Positions 36,921-46,012 of a DNA stretch of 64,000 bases are shown piece after piece. The translations under genes and the position numbers were made by a program. Each line of letters opens with the position of its first letter. Position 1 is the first letter of the stretch. This stretch comes from JBCBGF01 sp038526915 (GTDB lineage Bacteria > Pseudomonadota > Alphaproteobacteria > Rhodobacterales > Rhodobacteraceae), in contig JBCBGF010000001.1 in NCBI GenBank assembly GCA_038526915.1, forward strand, positions 372,001 to 436,000, in the 5' to 3' direction. The notes beneath the pieces were generated by a model. That model did not search any database, was not told the origin of the DNA, and saw only the letters and a list, made by a program, of their open reading frames with translations.

Positions 36921-37036
36921 CGGGGAGATAGCGCGACTAAAGGCGGGTCAAGCAGGGTTGCTGTCCCCACCGGACGTGCAAAGCCGGACGCTTGCGTGCC
37001 CCGCCCGTGCGCCAGTTTTCGGACGTCGGACAGCTT

Positions 37037-37438
37037 TCATGCGGCGTCCGCAGTGGCGCGTATCTGGGCAAGGGCTGGGGCATCCACCTCCAGGCGGACA
37101 CCCAGGCTTCCGGTACCCGCGCGCACAGGCGATTTGCGCAAGCTAAGGGAAAGCGCTTGGATTTGCGGGTAGGCCGCGCAGGCCGAGACGATGCGCGTCA
37201 TCAGAAATTCCTGCGTGTGGTAATGGTGTTCGCGGGCAAGCCTGTCGATGTCTTCGATAAGCGGGTCGTAATCGAACACATGTTCCATCCGGTCGCCACC
37301 AATCAGGACAAGGCTGGGATCAATGGTCAGGCTCATATCCAAGATATGCGTATCAGGGACCACATCACCCGGACCATAGGTGCCGATATCGGTTGCAAGC
37401 GTGAGGTCTTTTAGCTCGATCGTGCTCTGGGTCGGCAT
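37037..37438 (-). CDS. folB: Dihydroneopterin aldolase family protein
   Basis: A 133-residue protein matching FolB, which cleaves 7,8-dihydroneopterin in folate synthesis. IELKDLTLATDIGTYGPGDVVPDT at the N-terminus, VFDYDPLIEDIDRLA in the middle, and LSLSLRKSPVRAG near residue 103 follow the family pattern. The catalytic glutamate and lysine region is recognisable but diverged, so a paralogue with altered activity is possible. The start follows AGGAC at good spacing; a longer reading overlaps the next small gene and is rejected. Confidence 0.75.
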   Translation of the reverse strand: MPTQSTIELKDLTLATDIGTYGPGDVVPDTHILDMSLTIDPSLVLIGGDRMEHVFDYDPLIEDIDRLAREHHYHTQEFLMTRIVSACAAYPQIQALSLSLRKSPVRAGTGSLGVRLEVDAPALAQIRATADAA

Positions 37439-37472
37439 GGCAATGTCCTTCGTATCGGTCGTGGCCGCTGGG

Positions 37473-37670
37473 TCAGTCCAACTCATCACGCTGGGGGTCA
37501 TCTGCATCGTAGGGGATCTGTGAAATCAGAAGCTTCTTGTAGCGGCGCTGGCGGCGACGGGCCTTTGCCCCAGATGCCCGCCAGCCTTCGCGTTTGTCTT
37601 GCACCAACACCTCCAAATCACGCGCATCCACAACGGTGCGGCCATCCTTGGGTGACGTTCGCTTTGGCAT
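37473..37670 (-). CDS. Small basic conserved protein
   Basis: A 65-residue basic protein beginning MPKRTSPKDGRTVVDARDLE with GGAG before the ATG. A run of Arg/Lys (KARRRQRRYKKLL) dominates the middle. No family with a known function is recognised. It precedes the folB-like gene by 34 bases on the same strand. Confidence 0.55.
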   Translation of the reverse strand: MPKRTSPKDGRTVVDARDLEVLVQDKREGWRASGAKARRRQRRYKKLLISQIPYDADDPQRDELD

Positions 37671-37833
37671 GTCATCTCCGTTCACGCGTCGGGTGCGGGT
37701 TGCGGGAAACATGGCGCTGAATTGGAGTTTGAACAGGGCCGGACGATCAGTTTGAGGGGCAAATGGCGTCTCGGCGCTGGCCTGCCATCAGAACTATGTG
37801 ATGGCTGAAGTATCTCTAGTCCAAATTCAAATC

Positions 37834-37857
37834 GGGGGGCGGATCGCGCCGCCCCCC
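37834..37857 (-). terminator. Terminator of the 1569-residue surface-protein gene
   Basis: A perfect nine-pair GC stem (GGGGGGCGG with CCGCCCCCC) around a six-base loop, 16 bases past the stop codon, followed on the minus strand by a modestly T-rich stretch. Confidence 0.75.
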
Positions 37858-37873
37858 GTGGTGACGTTCCTGG

Positions 37874-40800
37874 TCAGAACTTCATCTCAAGCAGGCCACC
37901 AAGGCTCATCGCGCCGTCTTGGGTAACGCCTGCATTGGCGTTGAACCGACCTGCGCCCACCTGCCAAGACACGCTCGCGCTGAGTGAGCCGCTGGTGAAG
38001 GACTGGCCGCGTTCGCCCTGGATCTCGACCGCATAGACGCGCCCGCGACCCTCATCGGTCGAGGCCAGTTCCAGCGATGCGCCGATGCTGCACTCTCCGC
38101 CAAAGCTGCCCAGAGACTGGTAGCAGGTCAGGCGCGGGGTCAGGGCGATGGACGACTGGTCGTCGTTGAACCCACGCTCGGCCCGGATTTCGGCGAACAG
38201 GGCGCTGCCGCTGACCGAGTCGAGATCAAGTGTGCCCGATTGGGTCACCGCACCAAGTGCTGCCTCAACCTCCGCATCGCCGCCGGGGGCATAGGCCAGC
38301 TCGATCCCTGCGCGAGGAGACAAGACATACTCACCGTAGTCGAAGTCACCCGACAGTGCGGCCCCTGCAAAGCCAGCGAAGTAGGTGTAGTCGCCGGTTG
38401 CGGTGATCACGCCCAAGGGATCGTCAAAGGCCAGGGTGAAGTCGTGAACGCCTGCAGCGGCACCCAGGTAGTAATCCAGGTACAGGTTGTCCTGCAGGCG
38501 GGTGGCCCCATAGAGCCCCGCATTCAGGCCTGCGCCTTCGATTTCACCGGTGGCTTCACGGTTCACGTCGCTCTGGCTGCCGTAGAGGCCCACGAAGTAC
38601 CCGCGCACGCTGTCGTCCGACACAAACCGTTCCCGGCGGTAGGACAGGTTTACCGCACTGCGCTTGAGGCCGCTGTCGGTGTCGAGATAGCTGATGGTGC
38701 CTTCGACAATCGACCAGCGATCGTTGGCGCAGTCATAGCGTTCGTCGTAGAGGCTGCCGTTGACTGTGACACCGGCTTCGTCGGCCGTTGCATCAACCGC
38801 TCGACTGGTGCCCGTGCCATTGCCGCAGGTGTCGTAGTCGGCCTGGCCGTCTTCCATCAAGGTAAACTCCACCCGGCGGTTCAAGGCCATGCCTTCCACC
38901 GTTGCGTTGGTGGCAACTGGGCGGCGTTCGCCATAGCCACGGGCGATATAGCCCGATGTGTCTATCCCGCGATCGGTCAGGGCGCGCAGAACTGCGTTCA
39001 CCCGACGCTGGCTGAGTGCGATGTTGTAGGCGTCTGAGGCCCGGCTGTCCGTATGCCCTCCGATCTCGAAAACACTGCCGTTGCAGGTTGCAAGAACCTC
39101 GGCGATTTCATCCAGAACCCGGTCGCTTTCGGGCTTGATGATCGCCTTGTCGGTGTCAAAGAGAACATCCCGCGCCATGAGGCTTGTCGCCGCCGCACAC
39201 TGATGTCCGGTGCGCGACTTCAACCGCTCCAGTGCGCCGGTGGCATAGTCGCCCATGCGCGCGCTCTGATCGGCCATCGTCGCAGCCAGGTCATCTTCCA
39301 GGATCGACGTCAGATCCTCATCGATGGTTCCCAGAAGATCGGCGTTGGCAACAACGATCGTCGCAACCGCCACATCGCAGTTCGTGGGGTTCAGCTGGTC
39401 ACACAGCTGGTAGGTGACGTTGTACGTGCCCTCCGCTGTCCCCGCAGGCACAGTGATCATGCCGTCATCGGCAATCACCATCCCGGTCAGTCCATCTGCA
39501 TCGGTGACGGTCAGCGTTGTCTGCGATCCGTCGCCGGCAACCCCGCCGCCGCCCATCGTGTCATTCGCCAAGACTGCGCCCACGGTGCCGCCCATGCTGG
39601 CGATGACCGGGCTGGCGGTGTAGGTGTCGTCTTCTGCGTTGATGGTCGGCGCGCTGACGGCAACGGTGGCCGTGGCCGTGTCGCACGCGGTGGGGACGGC
39701 TTCATCGCAAAGCTCATAGACGATGTCATAGGTTCCCGCCGGCGTTACCGCAGGCACGGTGATCGTGCCGTCATCTGCGATGGAGACCCCCGTCAGGCCG
39801 TCGGGATCGGTCACGCTCAGCGTGGTTTGCGATCCGTCGGTGGCAACGGCGCTCCCCGCGATCTGGTCATTGTCCAGAACGGATCCCGCCGTGCCGCCAG
39901 CCATGCCGTCAACCGGTGTGCCGGCGAAGCTGTCATCGTTTGCTTCGATCGCCGGGGCCGTGACAACAACCGTTGCGGTCGCGGTGGCGCAGTTTGTCGG
40001 GTTCAGTTCCTCACAAAGTTGGTACTCAATTGTGTAGGTGCCAATCGGTGTGCCCGCGGGAACAGTGATCGTCCCGTCATCGGCAATTGTCACGCCGGTC
40101 AGGCCATCCTCATCGGTGATCGTCAGGACGGTGTCAGAGCCATCGGTTGCAACCGCGCTGCCACCCAGTGTGTCATTGTCGAGGACCGAGCCTGCCGAGC
40201 CTCCGGCGACACCCACGATGGGGCTGCCGGTGTAGTCGTCGTTGCCTGCGGCGATGGTGGCTGCGCTGACCACAACGGTGGCCATCGCACTGTCACACAG
40301 TGTCGGATCGCTTTCGGCGCAGAGCTGATAGACAACGTCATAGGTTCCCGCTGGGGTTCCCGCTGGGACTGTGACGGTGCCGTTGTCGGCGATGGTCACG
40401 CCGGTCAGGCCATCGGGGTCGGTCACCGTGATCGTCGTGGCCGAGCCGTCCGTGGCCACCGCGCTGCCGCCCAGGGTATCGTTGCCCAGGACTGAGCCTG
40501 CCATGCCACCGGCCGCACCGACAACGGGGCTTCCGCTGAAGTCGTCGTTCACGGCATCGATTGTCGGCGCGCTGACCGAAACGATCGCTGTCGCGGTATC
40601 GCAGGTTGTCGCATCCGCTTCGTCGCAGATCTCGTAGACGATGTTATAGGTGCCTGGGGTCGTTCCGGCGGGCACAGTGATCGTGCCGTCATCGGCGATG
40701 GTCACACCCGTAAGACCGTCTGGATCGGTGATCGAGATCGTGGTGTCCGACCCGTCGGTGGCCACCGCGCTACCGGCCAATTCATCATTGGCCAGAACGG

Positions 40801-42583
40801 ACCCGACCGTGCCACCGATACCGCCATCGACAGGTGTGCCGGCATAGCTGTCGTCATTGGCTTCGATGGCCGGGGGTGCAACGACAACGGTTGCCGTCGC
40901 CGTGTCGCAGTTCGTCGGGTTCAGCTCTTCACAAAGCTGGTACTCGATGGTGTAGGTGCCAACGGGCGTGGAGGCCGGCACCGTGATCGTCCCGTTATCG
41001 GCAAGGGTGACACCGGTCAGACCGTCATTGTCAGTCACCGTCAGCGTGGTCTCTGACCCATCGGTCGCCACGCTGCTGCCGTTCAAGGTATCATTGGTCA
41101 GAACCGACCCGACACTGCCGCCTGTGTCGCCCACAACCGGGCTTGCGCTGTAATCGTCGTTGCTGGCTGCGATGGCTGCCGCGCTGACCACAAGGGTCGC
41201 AGTGGCGGTGTCGCACATGGTGGCGTTCGCCTCATCGCAGATCTCATAGACCACGTCATAGGTGCCTGCTGGGGTCCCGGCTGGCACGGTGATCGTTCCG
41301 TTATCAGCGATGCTTACGCCGGTCAGGCCATCGGGATCCGTGATGGAAATCGTGGTGTCCGACCCATCGGTGGCCACAGCGCTGCCGCCCAGCGTGTCAT
41401 TGGCCAGAACCGACCCGGCCGATCCACCAGTTGCGCCCACGATGGGGGTGCCGCTGTAGTCATCGTTGACCGCATCGATCACAGGCACGGTGACGACAAC
41501 AGTCGCTGTCGCCGTGTCACAGACCGTGGGGTCTGCCTCATCGCACAATTCGTAAACGATGTTGTAGGTGCCAGCGGCGGTCCCGGCAGGGACCGAGATC
41601 GTGCCGTTATCGGAGATTGTCACACCCGTTAGGCCGTCGGCATCGGTAACCGAGATCGTTGTGGCGGATCCATCGGTGGGGGCATCGCCCCCGTTCAGAT
41701 CGTCATTCACCAAGACCGATCCGACCGAGCCACCCGTGACACCGTTGACCGGGCTGCCTGAGTAGTCGTCGTCAAGGGCAACAACATCGCCAATCGTCTG
41801 GGCGCCGATGATAAACGTTTTGTGGTCGGCACCGTCGCTGCCCGTGTAGGAGATGCGGAGCGACCGGATTTGGGATGGGTTCAACGGGTCCGATGAAACA
41901 TTGAAACTGTCCATCGGGATGACGGCGATGTAGCCGTTTTGGTTTAGCCCGACATTAACACCGGTATCGGTGTAGTCGAGCGCAGGTCGCCGGTCCACTG
42001 TAACTGAGCCAAGCACGTTGCCGCTGGAATCCAACGCTTGAATGATCTGATCATTGTTGCCGTTGCGCTCGGTCGTGATGAAAAAGAAATCCGATGTAGC
42101 CGGTACATCGTTTGGATAAGTGAAGGTCGAAAACCCACTCGTAGCGTTTGAGTCAACCTGTTGGTACTTGTTCAAGTCCATATCCGAGAACACGTTGGCC
42201 AGCATGTCGGCCGCATAGGTTGGGCTGGAAAACACATAGTCGCCTGCCACGCCTTGGATGCGCGACTGAACGTTCGATCCCGATGGAAAGCCGCTTACCG
42301 AGAAAGCGCTTGGGAAGGTGAAATCTGTGTATGTCGTCGACCCTATCGTGACGGATGTCAGATTGTGGACGCATCCGTCATCGCTCGGTCCCGCACAGGT
42401 TCCTGAGCTTGGGGCGCTGGAATTAATCGTGAACGAGAAATCGCCTGATTGAAGCGGGTCCGCGGATGCGATGCTGCCAGCGAGGCTCAAGCCCAACGCG
42501 GTTGTCGCAAGGGGGAGAAGCTTCAGGGGCTTTGTGAGATAGCTCGAAAGCGCCGACGCGGCGCGTAGGTTACTCTGGGTCAT
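37874..42583 (-). CDS. Repeat surface protein with internal OmpA domain and C-terminal barrel
   Basis: A 1569-residue exported protein. A signal peptide occupies about 1-41 (LLPLATTALGLSLAGSIASA). Residues about 42-264 are a unique N-terminal domain. Eight tandem repeats of exactly 102 residues span about 268-1085, each with a DDYSGxPV start, a VATDGS loop, an ADNGTITVPAGT strand and a C-x8-C pair. About 1135-1240 is an OmpA-like peptidoglycan-binding domain (DTDKAIIKPESD, GGHTDSRAS, NRRVEFTL). The remaining roughly 320 residues alternate aromatic strands and end in phenylalanine, like an outer-membrane autotransporter barrel. The repeats resemble bacterial Ig/cadherin-like adhesin modules. 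It is probably a surface adhesin tethered by both barrel and peptidoglycan contact. Confidence 0.85.
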   Translation of the reverse strand: MTQSNLRAASALSSYLTKPLKLLPLATTALGLSLAGSIASADPLQSGDFSFTINSSAPSSGTCAGPSDDGCVHNLTSVTIGSTTYTDFTFPSAFSVSGFPSGSNVQSRIQGVAGDYVFSSPTYAADMLANVFSDMDLNKYQQVDSNATSGFSTFTYPNDVPATSDFFFITTERNGNNDQIIQALDSSGNVLGSVTVDRRPALDYTDTGVNVGLNQNGYIAVIPMDSFNVSSDPLNPSQIRSLRISYTGSDGADHKTFIIGAQTIGDVVALDDDYSGSPVNGVTGGSVGSVLVNDDLNGGDAPTDGSATTISVTDADGLTGVTISDNGTISVPAGTAAGTYNIVYELCDEADPTVCDTATATVVVTVPVIDAVNDDYSGTPIVGATGGSAGSVLANDTLGGSAVATDGSDTTISITDPDGLTGVSIADNGTITVPAGTPAGTYDVVYEICDEANATMCDTATATLVVSAAAIAASNDDYSASPVVGDTGGSVGSVLTNDTLNGSSVATDGSETTLTVTDNDGLTGVTLADNGTITVPASTPVGTYTIEYQLCEELNPTNCDTATATVVVAPPAIEANDDSYAGTPVDGGIGGTVGSVLANDELAGSAVATDGSDTTISITDPDGLTGVTIADDGTITVPAGTTPGTYNIVYEICDEADATTCDTATAIVSVSAPTIDAVNDDFSGSPVVGAAGGMAGSVLGNDTLGGSAVATDGSATTITVTDPDGLTGVTIADNGTVTVPAGTPAGTYDVVYQLCAESDPTLCDSAMATVVVSAATIAAGNDDYTGSPIVGVAGGSAGSVLDNDTLGGSAVATDGSDTVLTITDEDGLTGVTIADDGTITVPAGTPIGTYTIEYQLCEELNPTNCATATATVVVTAPAIEANDDSFAGTPVDGMAGGTAGSVLDNDQIAGSAVATDGSQTTLSVTDPDGLTGVSIADDGTITVPAVTPAGTYDIVYELCDEAVPTACDTATATVAVSAPTINAEDDTYTASPVIASMGGTVGAVLANDTMGGGGVAGDGSQTTLTVTDADGLTGMVIADDGMITVPAGTAEGTYNVTYQLCDQLNPTNCDVAVATIVVANADLLGTIDEDLTSILEDDLAATMADQSARMGDYATGALERLKSRTGHQCAAATSLMARDVLFDTDKAIIKPESDRVLDEIAEVLATCNGSVFEIGGHTDSRASDAYNIALSQRRVNAVLRALTDRGIDTSGYIARGYGERRPVATNATVEGMALNRRVEFTLMEDGQADYDTCGNGTGTSRAVDATADEAGVTVNGSLYDERYDCANDRWSIVEGTISYLDTDSGLKRSAVNLSYRRERFVSDDSVRGYFVGLYGSQSDVNREATGEIEGAGLNAGLYGATRLQDNLYLDYYLGAAAGVHDFTLAFDDPLGVITATGDYTYFAGFAGAALSGDFDYGEYVLSPRAGIELAYAPGGDAEVEAALGAVTQSGTLDLDSVSGSALFAEIRAERGFNDDQSSIALTPRLTCYQSLGSFGGECSIGASLELASTDEGRGRVYAVEIQGERGQSFTSGSLSASVSWQVGAGRFNANAGVTQDGAMSLGGLLEMKF
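39330..41775 (-). repeat. Eight tandem 306-bp coding repeats
   Basis: Eight in-frame units with an exact 306-bp period encode the 102-residue modules of the surface protein. Units 2-4 and 5-7 resemble each other as triplets, implying a 918-bp higher-order duplication. Confidence 0.9.
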
Positions 42584-42707
42584 GTACTCGTACTCAGTCG
42601 TTACTCATTAAGTCGCCCCAGCCGGCAAAACACGCCGGACAAAGACTGCGCCGCTCGCAAGATCGGAGCGGTTCATGTTCATTGGTAAACGGAAAATGCG
42701 CTTAAAA

Positions 42708-42729
42708 TTTGTCGGATTTTGGCGACAAA
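42708..42729. promoter_or_regulatory. Inverted repeat upstream of surface-protein gene
   Basis: TTTGTCG and its exact complement CGACAAA are separated by eight bases, about 125 bases before the start codon, in an AT-rich patch. It may be a regulator site; which regulator is unknown. Confidence 0.45.
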
Positions 42730-42915
42730 ATGGAGAAAGCGTGAAAGCTCAGTCTGCACGCCCTGAGGGACAGAGCGCTGTTGGCTGGCGTCGGAGAGGG
42801 TTTTCCACCCGAAGGATGAGCGCAGGTATCATGGCGGCACCCTGAGGTGCCATCAGGCAACCGGATCGTATCACAATCGCCGGGTTCGCGAGATAAAAAC
42901 CGGAGGGGATAGCCA

Positions 42916-42939
42916 GGCGCGGGACCATCGCCCCGCGCC
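42916..42939 (-). terminator. Hairpin downstream of acnB
   Basis: GGCGCGGG pairs with CCCGCGCC across an eight-base loop, 10 bases beyond the acnB stop. No clear T-tract follows on the minus strand, so it may act with Rho or as an mRNA-stabilising hairpin. Confidence 0.6.
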
Positions 42940-42948
42940 CTTGTGCCT

Positions 42949-45741
42949 TTAGAAGTGAACCGAACGGCTCATCGCGGGTGTCGGCATCGGAGGAGCGAAC
43001 TTTGTCAGATCGATTCCTTCGACCGCCACCTTATATTCCTCCAGCGTCGGCGTTCTGCCAAGGATCGCCGACAGGACAACGACCGGGGTGGAGCCCAAGA
43101 GCGATTCACCCTTCTTGGTCTCACTATCGGCCACCACGCGGCCTTGGAACAGCCGCGTCGATGTGGCCAGAACCGTGTCGCCTTTTGCCGCCTTTTCCTG
43201 GTTGCCCATGCAGAGGTTACAGCCTGGGCGTTCCAGGTAGAGGATGTTCTCGTACTCGGTCCGCGCGACTTCCTTGGGGGCGCTGTCGTCGAACTCGAAC
43301 CCACAATACTTTTGCAGGATCGCCCAATCGCCCTCATCCTTTAGTTCATCGATGATGTTGTAGGTCGGCGCGGCCACGACGAGGGGAGCCTTGAACTCAA
43401 CCGTGCCGTACTCAGCCTCAAGATTGCGCAGCATTTGGGCCACGATCTTGATGTCGCCCTTGTGCACCATGCACGATCCAACAAACCCAAGATCCACCTT
43501 CTTTTCCGCGCGGTAGAAGGAAATCGGGCGGATCGTGTCATGGGTATAGCGCTTGGAGACATCGGCGTTGTTCACGTCCGGGTCGGCGATCATCGGCTCC
43601 ACGATCTCATTCAGATCGACGACCACTTCAGCGAAGTATTTGGCGTTGTCATCGGGCGCTAGGGCCGGCTTCTCGCCCGACCGGATCTGCGCGATGCGCG
43701 CGTCAGCGATGTCGATCAGGCCCTTCAGCATCTGCACATCGTTATCCATGCCCTTGTCGATCATGATCTGAATGCGCGCCTTGGCGATTTCGAGGGATTG
43801 GATCAGCGTCTCATCGTTCGAGACACAGATCGATGCCTTGGCCTTCATCTCCGCCGTCCAGTCGGTAAAGGTAAAGGCCTGGTCCGCCAGAAGGGTGCCG
43901 ATATGCACCTCGATCACCCGGCCCTGGAAGACGTTATCGCCATGTTGGGCCAGCATCTGGGCCTGCGTGGCGTGGACCACGTCGCGGAAATCCATGTGCG
44001 GGGCCATCTGGCCCTTGAAAGTGACCTTGACGGAGTCCGGGATCGGCATCGTGGCCTCGCCCGTCGCCAACGCCAGCGCGACAGTGCCTGAATCCGCACC
44101 AAAGGCCACGCCCTTGGACATACGCGTATGGCTGTCGCCGCCGATGATGATCGCCCAGTCATCGACGGTGATGTCGTTCAGCACCTTGTGGATCACGTCC
44201 GTCATCGAGTGATAGACGCCCTTTGGATCACGCGCGGTGATCAGGCCGAACTTCTGCATAAACGCCATCAGCCGCGGCGTGTTGGCCTGGGCCTTCAAGT
44301 CCCACACCGACGCGGTGTGGCAGCCCGACTGATACGCCCCGTCAACGCTGGGCGACAGCACCGTGGCGGCCATCGCCTCAAGCTCCTGGCTGGTCATCAG
44401 GCCGGTGGTGTCCTGGCTGCCGACGATGTTAACCTTGACGCGAACGTCCGAGCCGGCGTGCAGGACCTTGCCGGGCGTTGTCCCGCGCGCATTGGCGTTG
44501 AAGATCTTTTCGACCGCGGTCAGGCCCTGGCCCTCATGGCTGATCTCTTTCGACGGGGCGAAGGCGGACTTCAACTCAACGCCCAGCGTCTCGCACGCAA
44601 AGGTCTGGAGCTTTTTGCCAAAAACGATGGCGTAAGAGCCGCCCGCCTTCATGAACTCCACCTTCTGCGGCGTGAACGAGCTTGCCATATCGACCAGCTC
44701 TTCCCCGCCATCGGCGCTGTAAAGCTTCTTTTCCTTCGTATTGATCTTCAGAACCGTGCCCGTCTCAACCGAATACTTCTGTTCGAGTATCGGGTTGCCG
44801 TCGTTGTTCAGGATTGGCTTGCCGTCCGCGTCGAGCTTCTTGGCCCAGTTCTTGAGGTCGACACCGATCCCGCCGGTCACGCCAACGGTTGTCAGGAAAA
44901 TCGGCGAGATGCCGTTGGTCCCCGCAACGACCGGCGCGATGTTGACGAAGGGCACATAGGGGCTGGCCTGTTTGCCGGTCCACAGGGCCACGTTGTTCAC
45001 ACCTGACATCCGCGACGACCCAACGCCCATCGTGCCCTTTTCCGCAATCAGCATGACCCGCTTGCCGGGATGCTGAAGCTTCAGCGCTTCGATTTCCTTT
45101 TGTGCCTGTTCCGAGATCATGCATTTGCCGTGCAATTCCCGGTCCGAGCGTGAATGCGCCTGATTGCCCGGTGACAGAAGATCGGTCGAAATATCGCCCT
45201 CGGCGGCGATATACGTCACAACCTCGATCTCTTCGTCGATCTCGGGCAGCTTGGTAAAGAACTCGGCCTTGGCGTAGCTTTCCAGAATATCGGTGGCAAT
45301 CGGGTTGCCGGCTTCATAGGCCTCCTTCAGCCGGTCGGTGTCGGCCTCATAGAGAAACACCTGGGTTTTCAGAACGTCTGCAGCTTGGCGGGCTATATCC
45401 TCGCGGTCACCCAGGGCCATATCGAGCAGCGCTTTGACCGACGGCCCGCCTTTCATGTGCGACAGAAGCTCGAATGCGAACGGGATCGGGATCTCGTCGA
45501 CCTCGGCCTTGCCCAAAATGATCTCTTTCAGGAACCGGGCCTTCTCAGTAGCCGCGTTCGTAGTGCCGGGCAGAGTGTTGTAGATGAAGTAATGCAGCGA
45601 GTCCGCACGGTGTGGGTGATCGGTGTCCTTGATCTGGTCAATGATCTCACGCGTCAGTGAATCGTCGTCGATCGGTTTCGGGCTCAGCCCCTGGGATTTG
45701 CGCGTTTCGATTTCTTCGAGGTAATCGGTGTAAAGGCTCAT
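42949..45741 (-). CDS. acnB: Aconitate hydratase B
   Basis: A 930-residue AcnB, the citrate/isocitrate isomerase of the TCA cycle, which often also acts as 2-methylisocitrate dehydratase. The N-terminal HEAT-like domain begins MSLYTDYLEEIETRK. The catalytic region includes KGTMGVGSSRMSGVNN and DSHTRMSKGVAFGADSG, and the cluster cysteines appear in FVGSCMVHKGD and in the C-terminal pair RPGCNLCMGNQ. Length is usual for alphaproteobacterial AcnB. I start at the ATG matching the family N-terminus; longer readings upstream are unrelated. Oxidative damage to its [4Fe-4S] cluster makes it a known stress-sensitive node. Confidence 0.96.
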   Translation of the reverse strand: MSLYTDYLEEIETRKSQGLSPKPIDDDSLTREIIDQIKDTDHPHRADSLHYFIYNTLPGTTNAATEKARFLKEIILGKAEVDEIPIPFAFELLSHMKGGPSVKALLDMALGDREDIARQAADVLKTQVFLYEADTDRLKEAYEAGNPIATDILESYAKAEFFTKLPEIDEEIEVVTYIAAEGDISTDLLSPGNQAHSRSDRELHGKCMISEQAQKEIEALKLQHPGKRVMLIAEKGTMGVGSSRMSGVNNVALWTGKQASPYVPFVNIAPVVAGTNGISPIFLTTVGVTGGIGVDLKNWAKKLDADGKPILNNDGNPILEQKYSVETGTVLKINTKEKKLYSADGGEELVDMASSFTPQKVEFMKAGGSYAIVFGKKLQTFACETLGVELKSAFAPSKEISHEGQGLTAVEKIFNANARGTTPGKVLHAGSDVRVKVNIVGSQDTTGLMTSQELEAMAATVLSPSVDGAYQSGCHTASVWDLKAQANTPRLMAFMQKFGLITARDPKGVYHSMTDVIHKVLNDITVDDWAIIIGGDSHTRMSKGVAFGADSGTVALALATGEATMPIPDSVKVTFKGQMAPHMDFRDVVHATQAQMLAQHGDNVFQGRVIEVHIGTLLADQAFTFTDWTAEMKAKASICVSNDETLIQSLEIAKARIQIMIDKGMDNDVQMLKGLIDIADARIAQIRSGEKPALAPDDNAKYFAEVVVDLNEIVEPMIADPDVNNADVSKRYTHDTIRPISFYRAEKKVDLGFVGSCMVHKGDIKIVAQMLRNLEAEYGTVEFKAPLVVAAPTYNIIDELKDEGDWAILQKYCGFEFDDSAPKEVARTEYENILYLERPGCNLCMGNQEKAAKGDTVLATSTRLFQGRVVADSETKKGESLLGSTPVVVLSAILGRTPTLEEYKVAVEGIDLTKFAPPMPTPAMSRSVHF

Positions 45742-45807
45742 GGCTGATCCCGGAATATCTGCTTGGTTCATGTGAAAACCGGCGAGAAGGTCGCCCGCGG
45801 TTAATTC

Positions 45808-45825
45808 TGTATGCAACAGTATACA
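45808..45825. promoter_or_regulatory. Near-palindrome between acnB and dehydrogenase gene
   Basis: TGTATGC-AACA-GTATACA is a 7-4-7 inverted repeat with one mismatch, 67 bases before the acnB start and between divergent genes. Its TGTATAC core resembles GntR-type operator sequences. Confidence 0.45.
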
Positions 45826-46012
45826 TTTCTGCCCTATCCAGCAACGCGTCGATGCGCGGCATTTTGTACGGGAAGGGGCCCAAGCCGTGCGGCGCGGTGT
45901 CGCTGAACGGCGGTGAGGCATGCGTCTGCTGCGGTCGTCAGGGTCCGCGGACCTCGACTTTCGTGCCAATCGCGCCCATTCCTGGGTAGCTGAGAAAAGG
46001 GCCGCGACACCA

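Larger units (their letters stand above)
42584..42948. other. Regulatory gap between surface protein and acnB
   Basis: 365 bases without a gene. It contains the promoter region of the surface-protein gene with a 7-bp inverted repeat (42708-42729), and the acnB terminator-like hairpin (42916-42939). Confidence 0.6.

Noticed and set aside
39330..41775. Evenly spaced repeats as a possible CRISPR array, and repeated plus-strand frames of about 65 residues
   Set aside because: The period is 306 bp with coding, diverged units in frame of one large protein; the plus-strand frames are antisense shadows.
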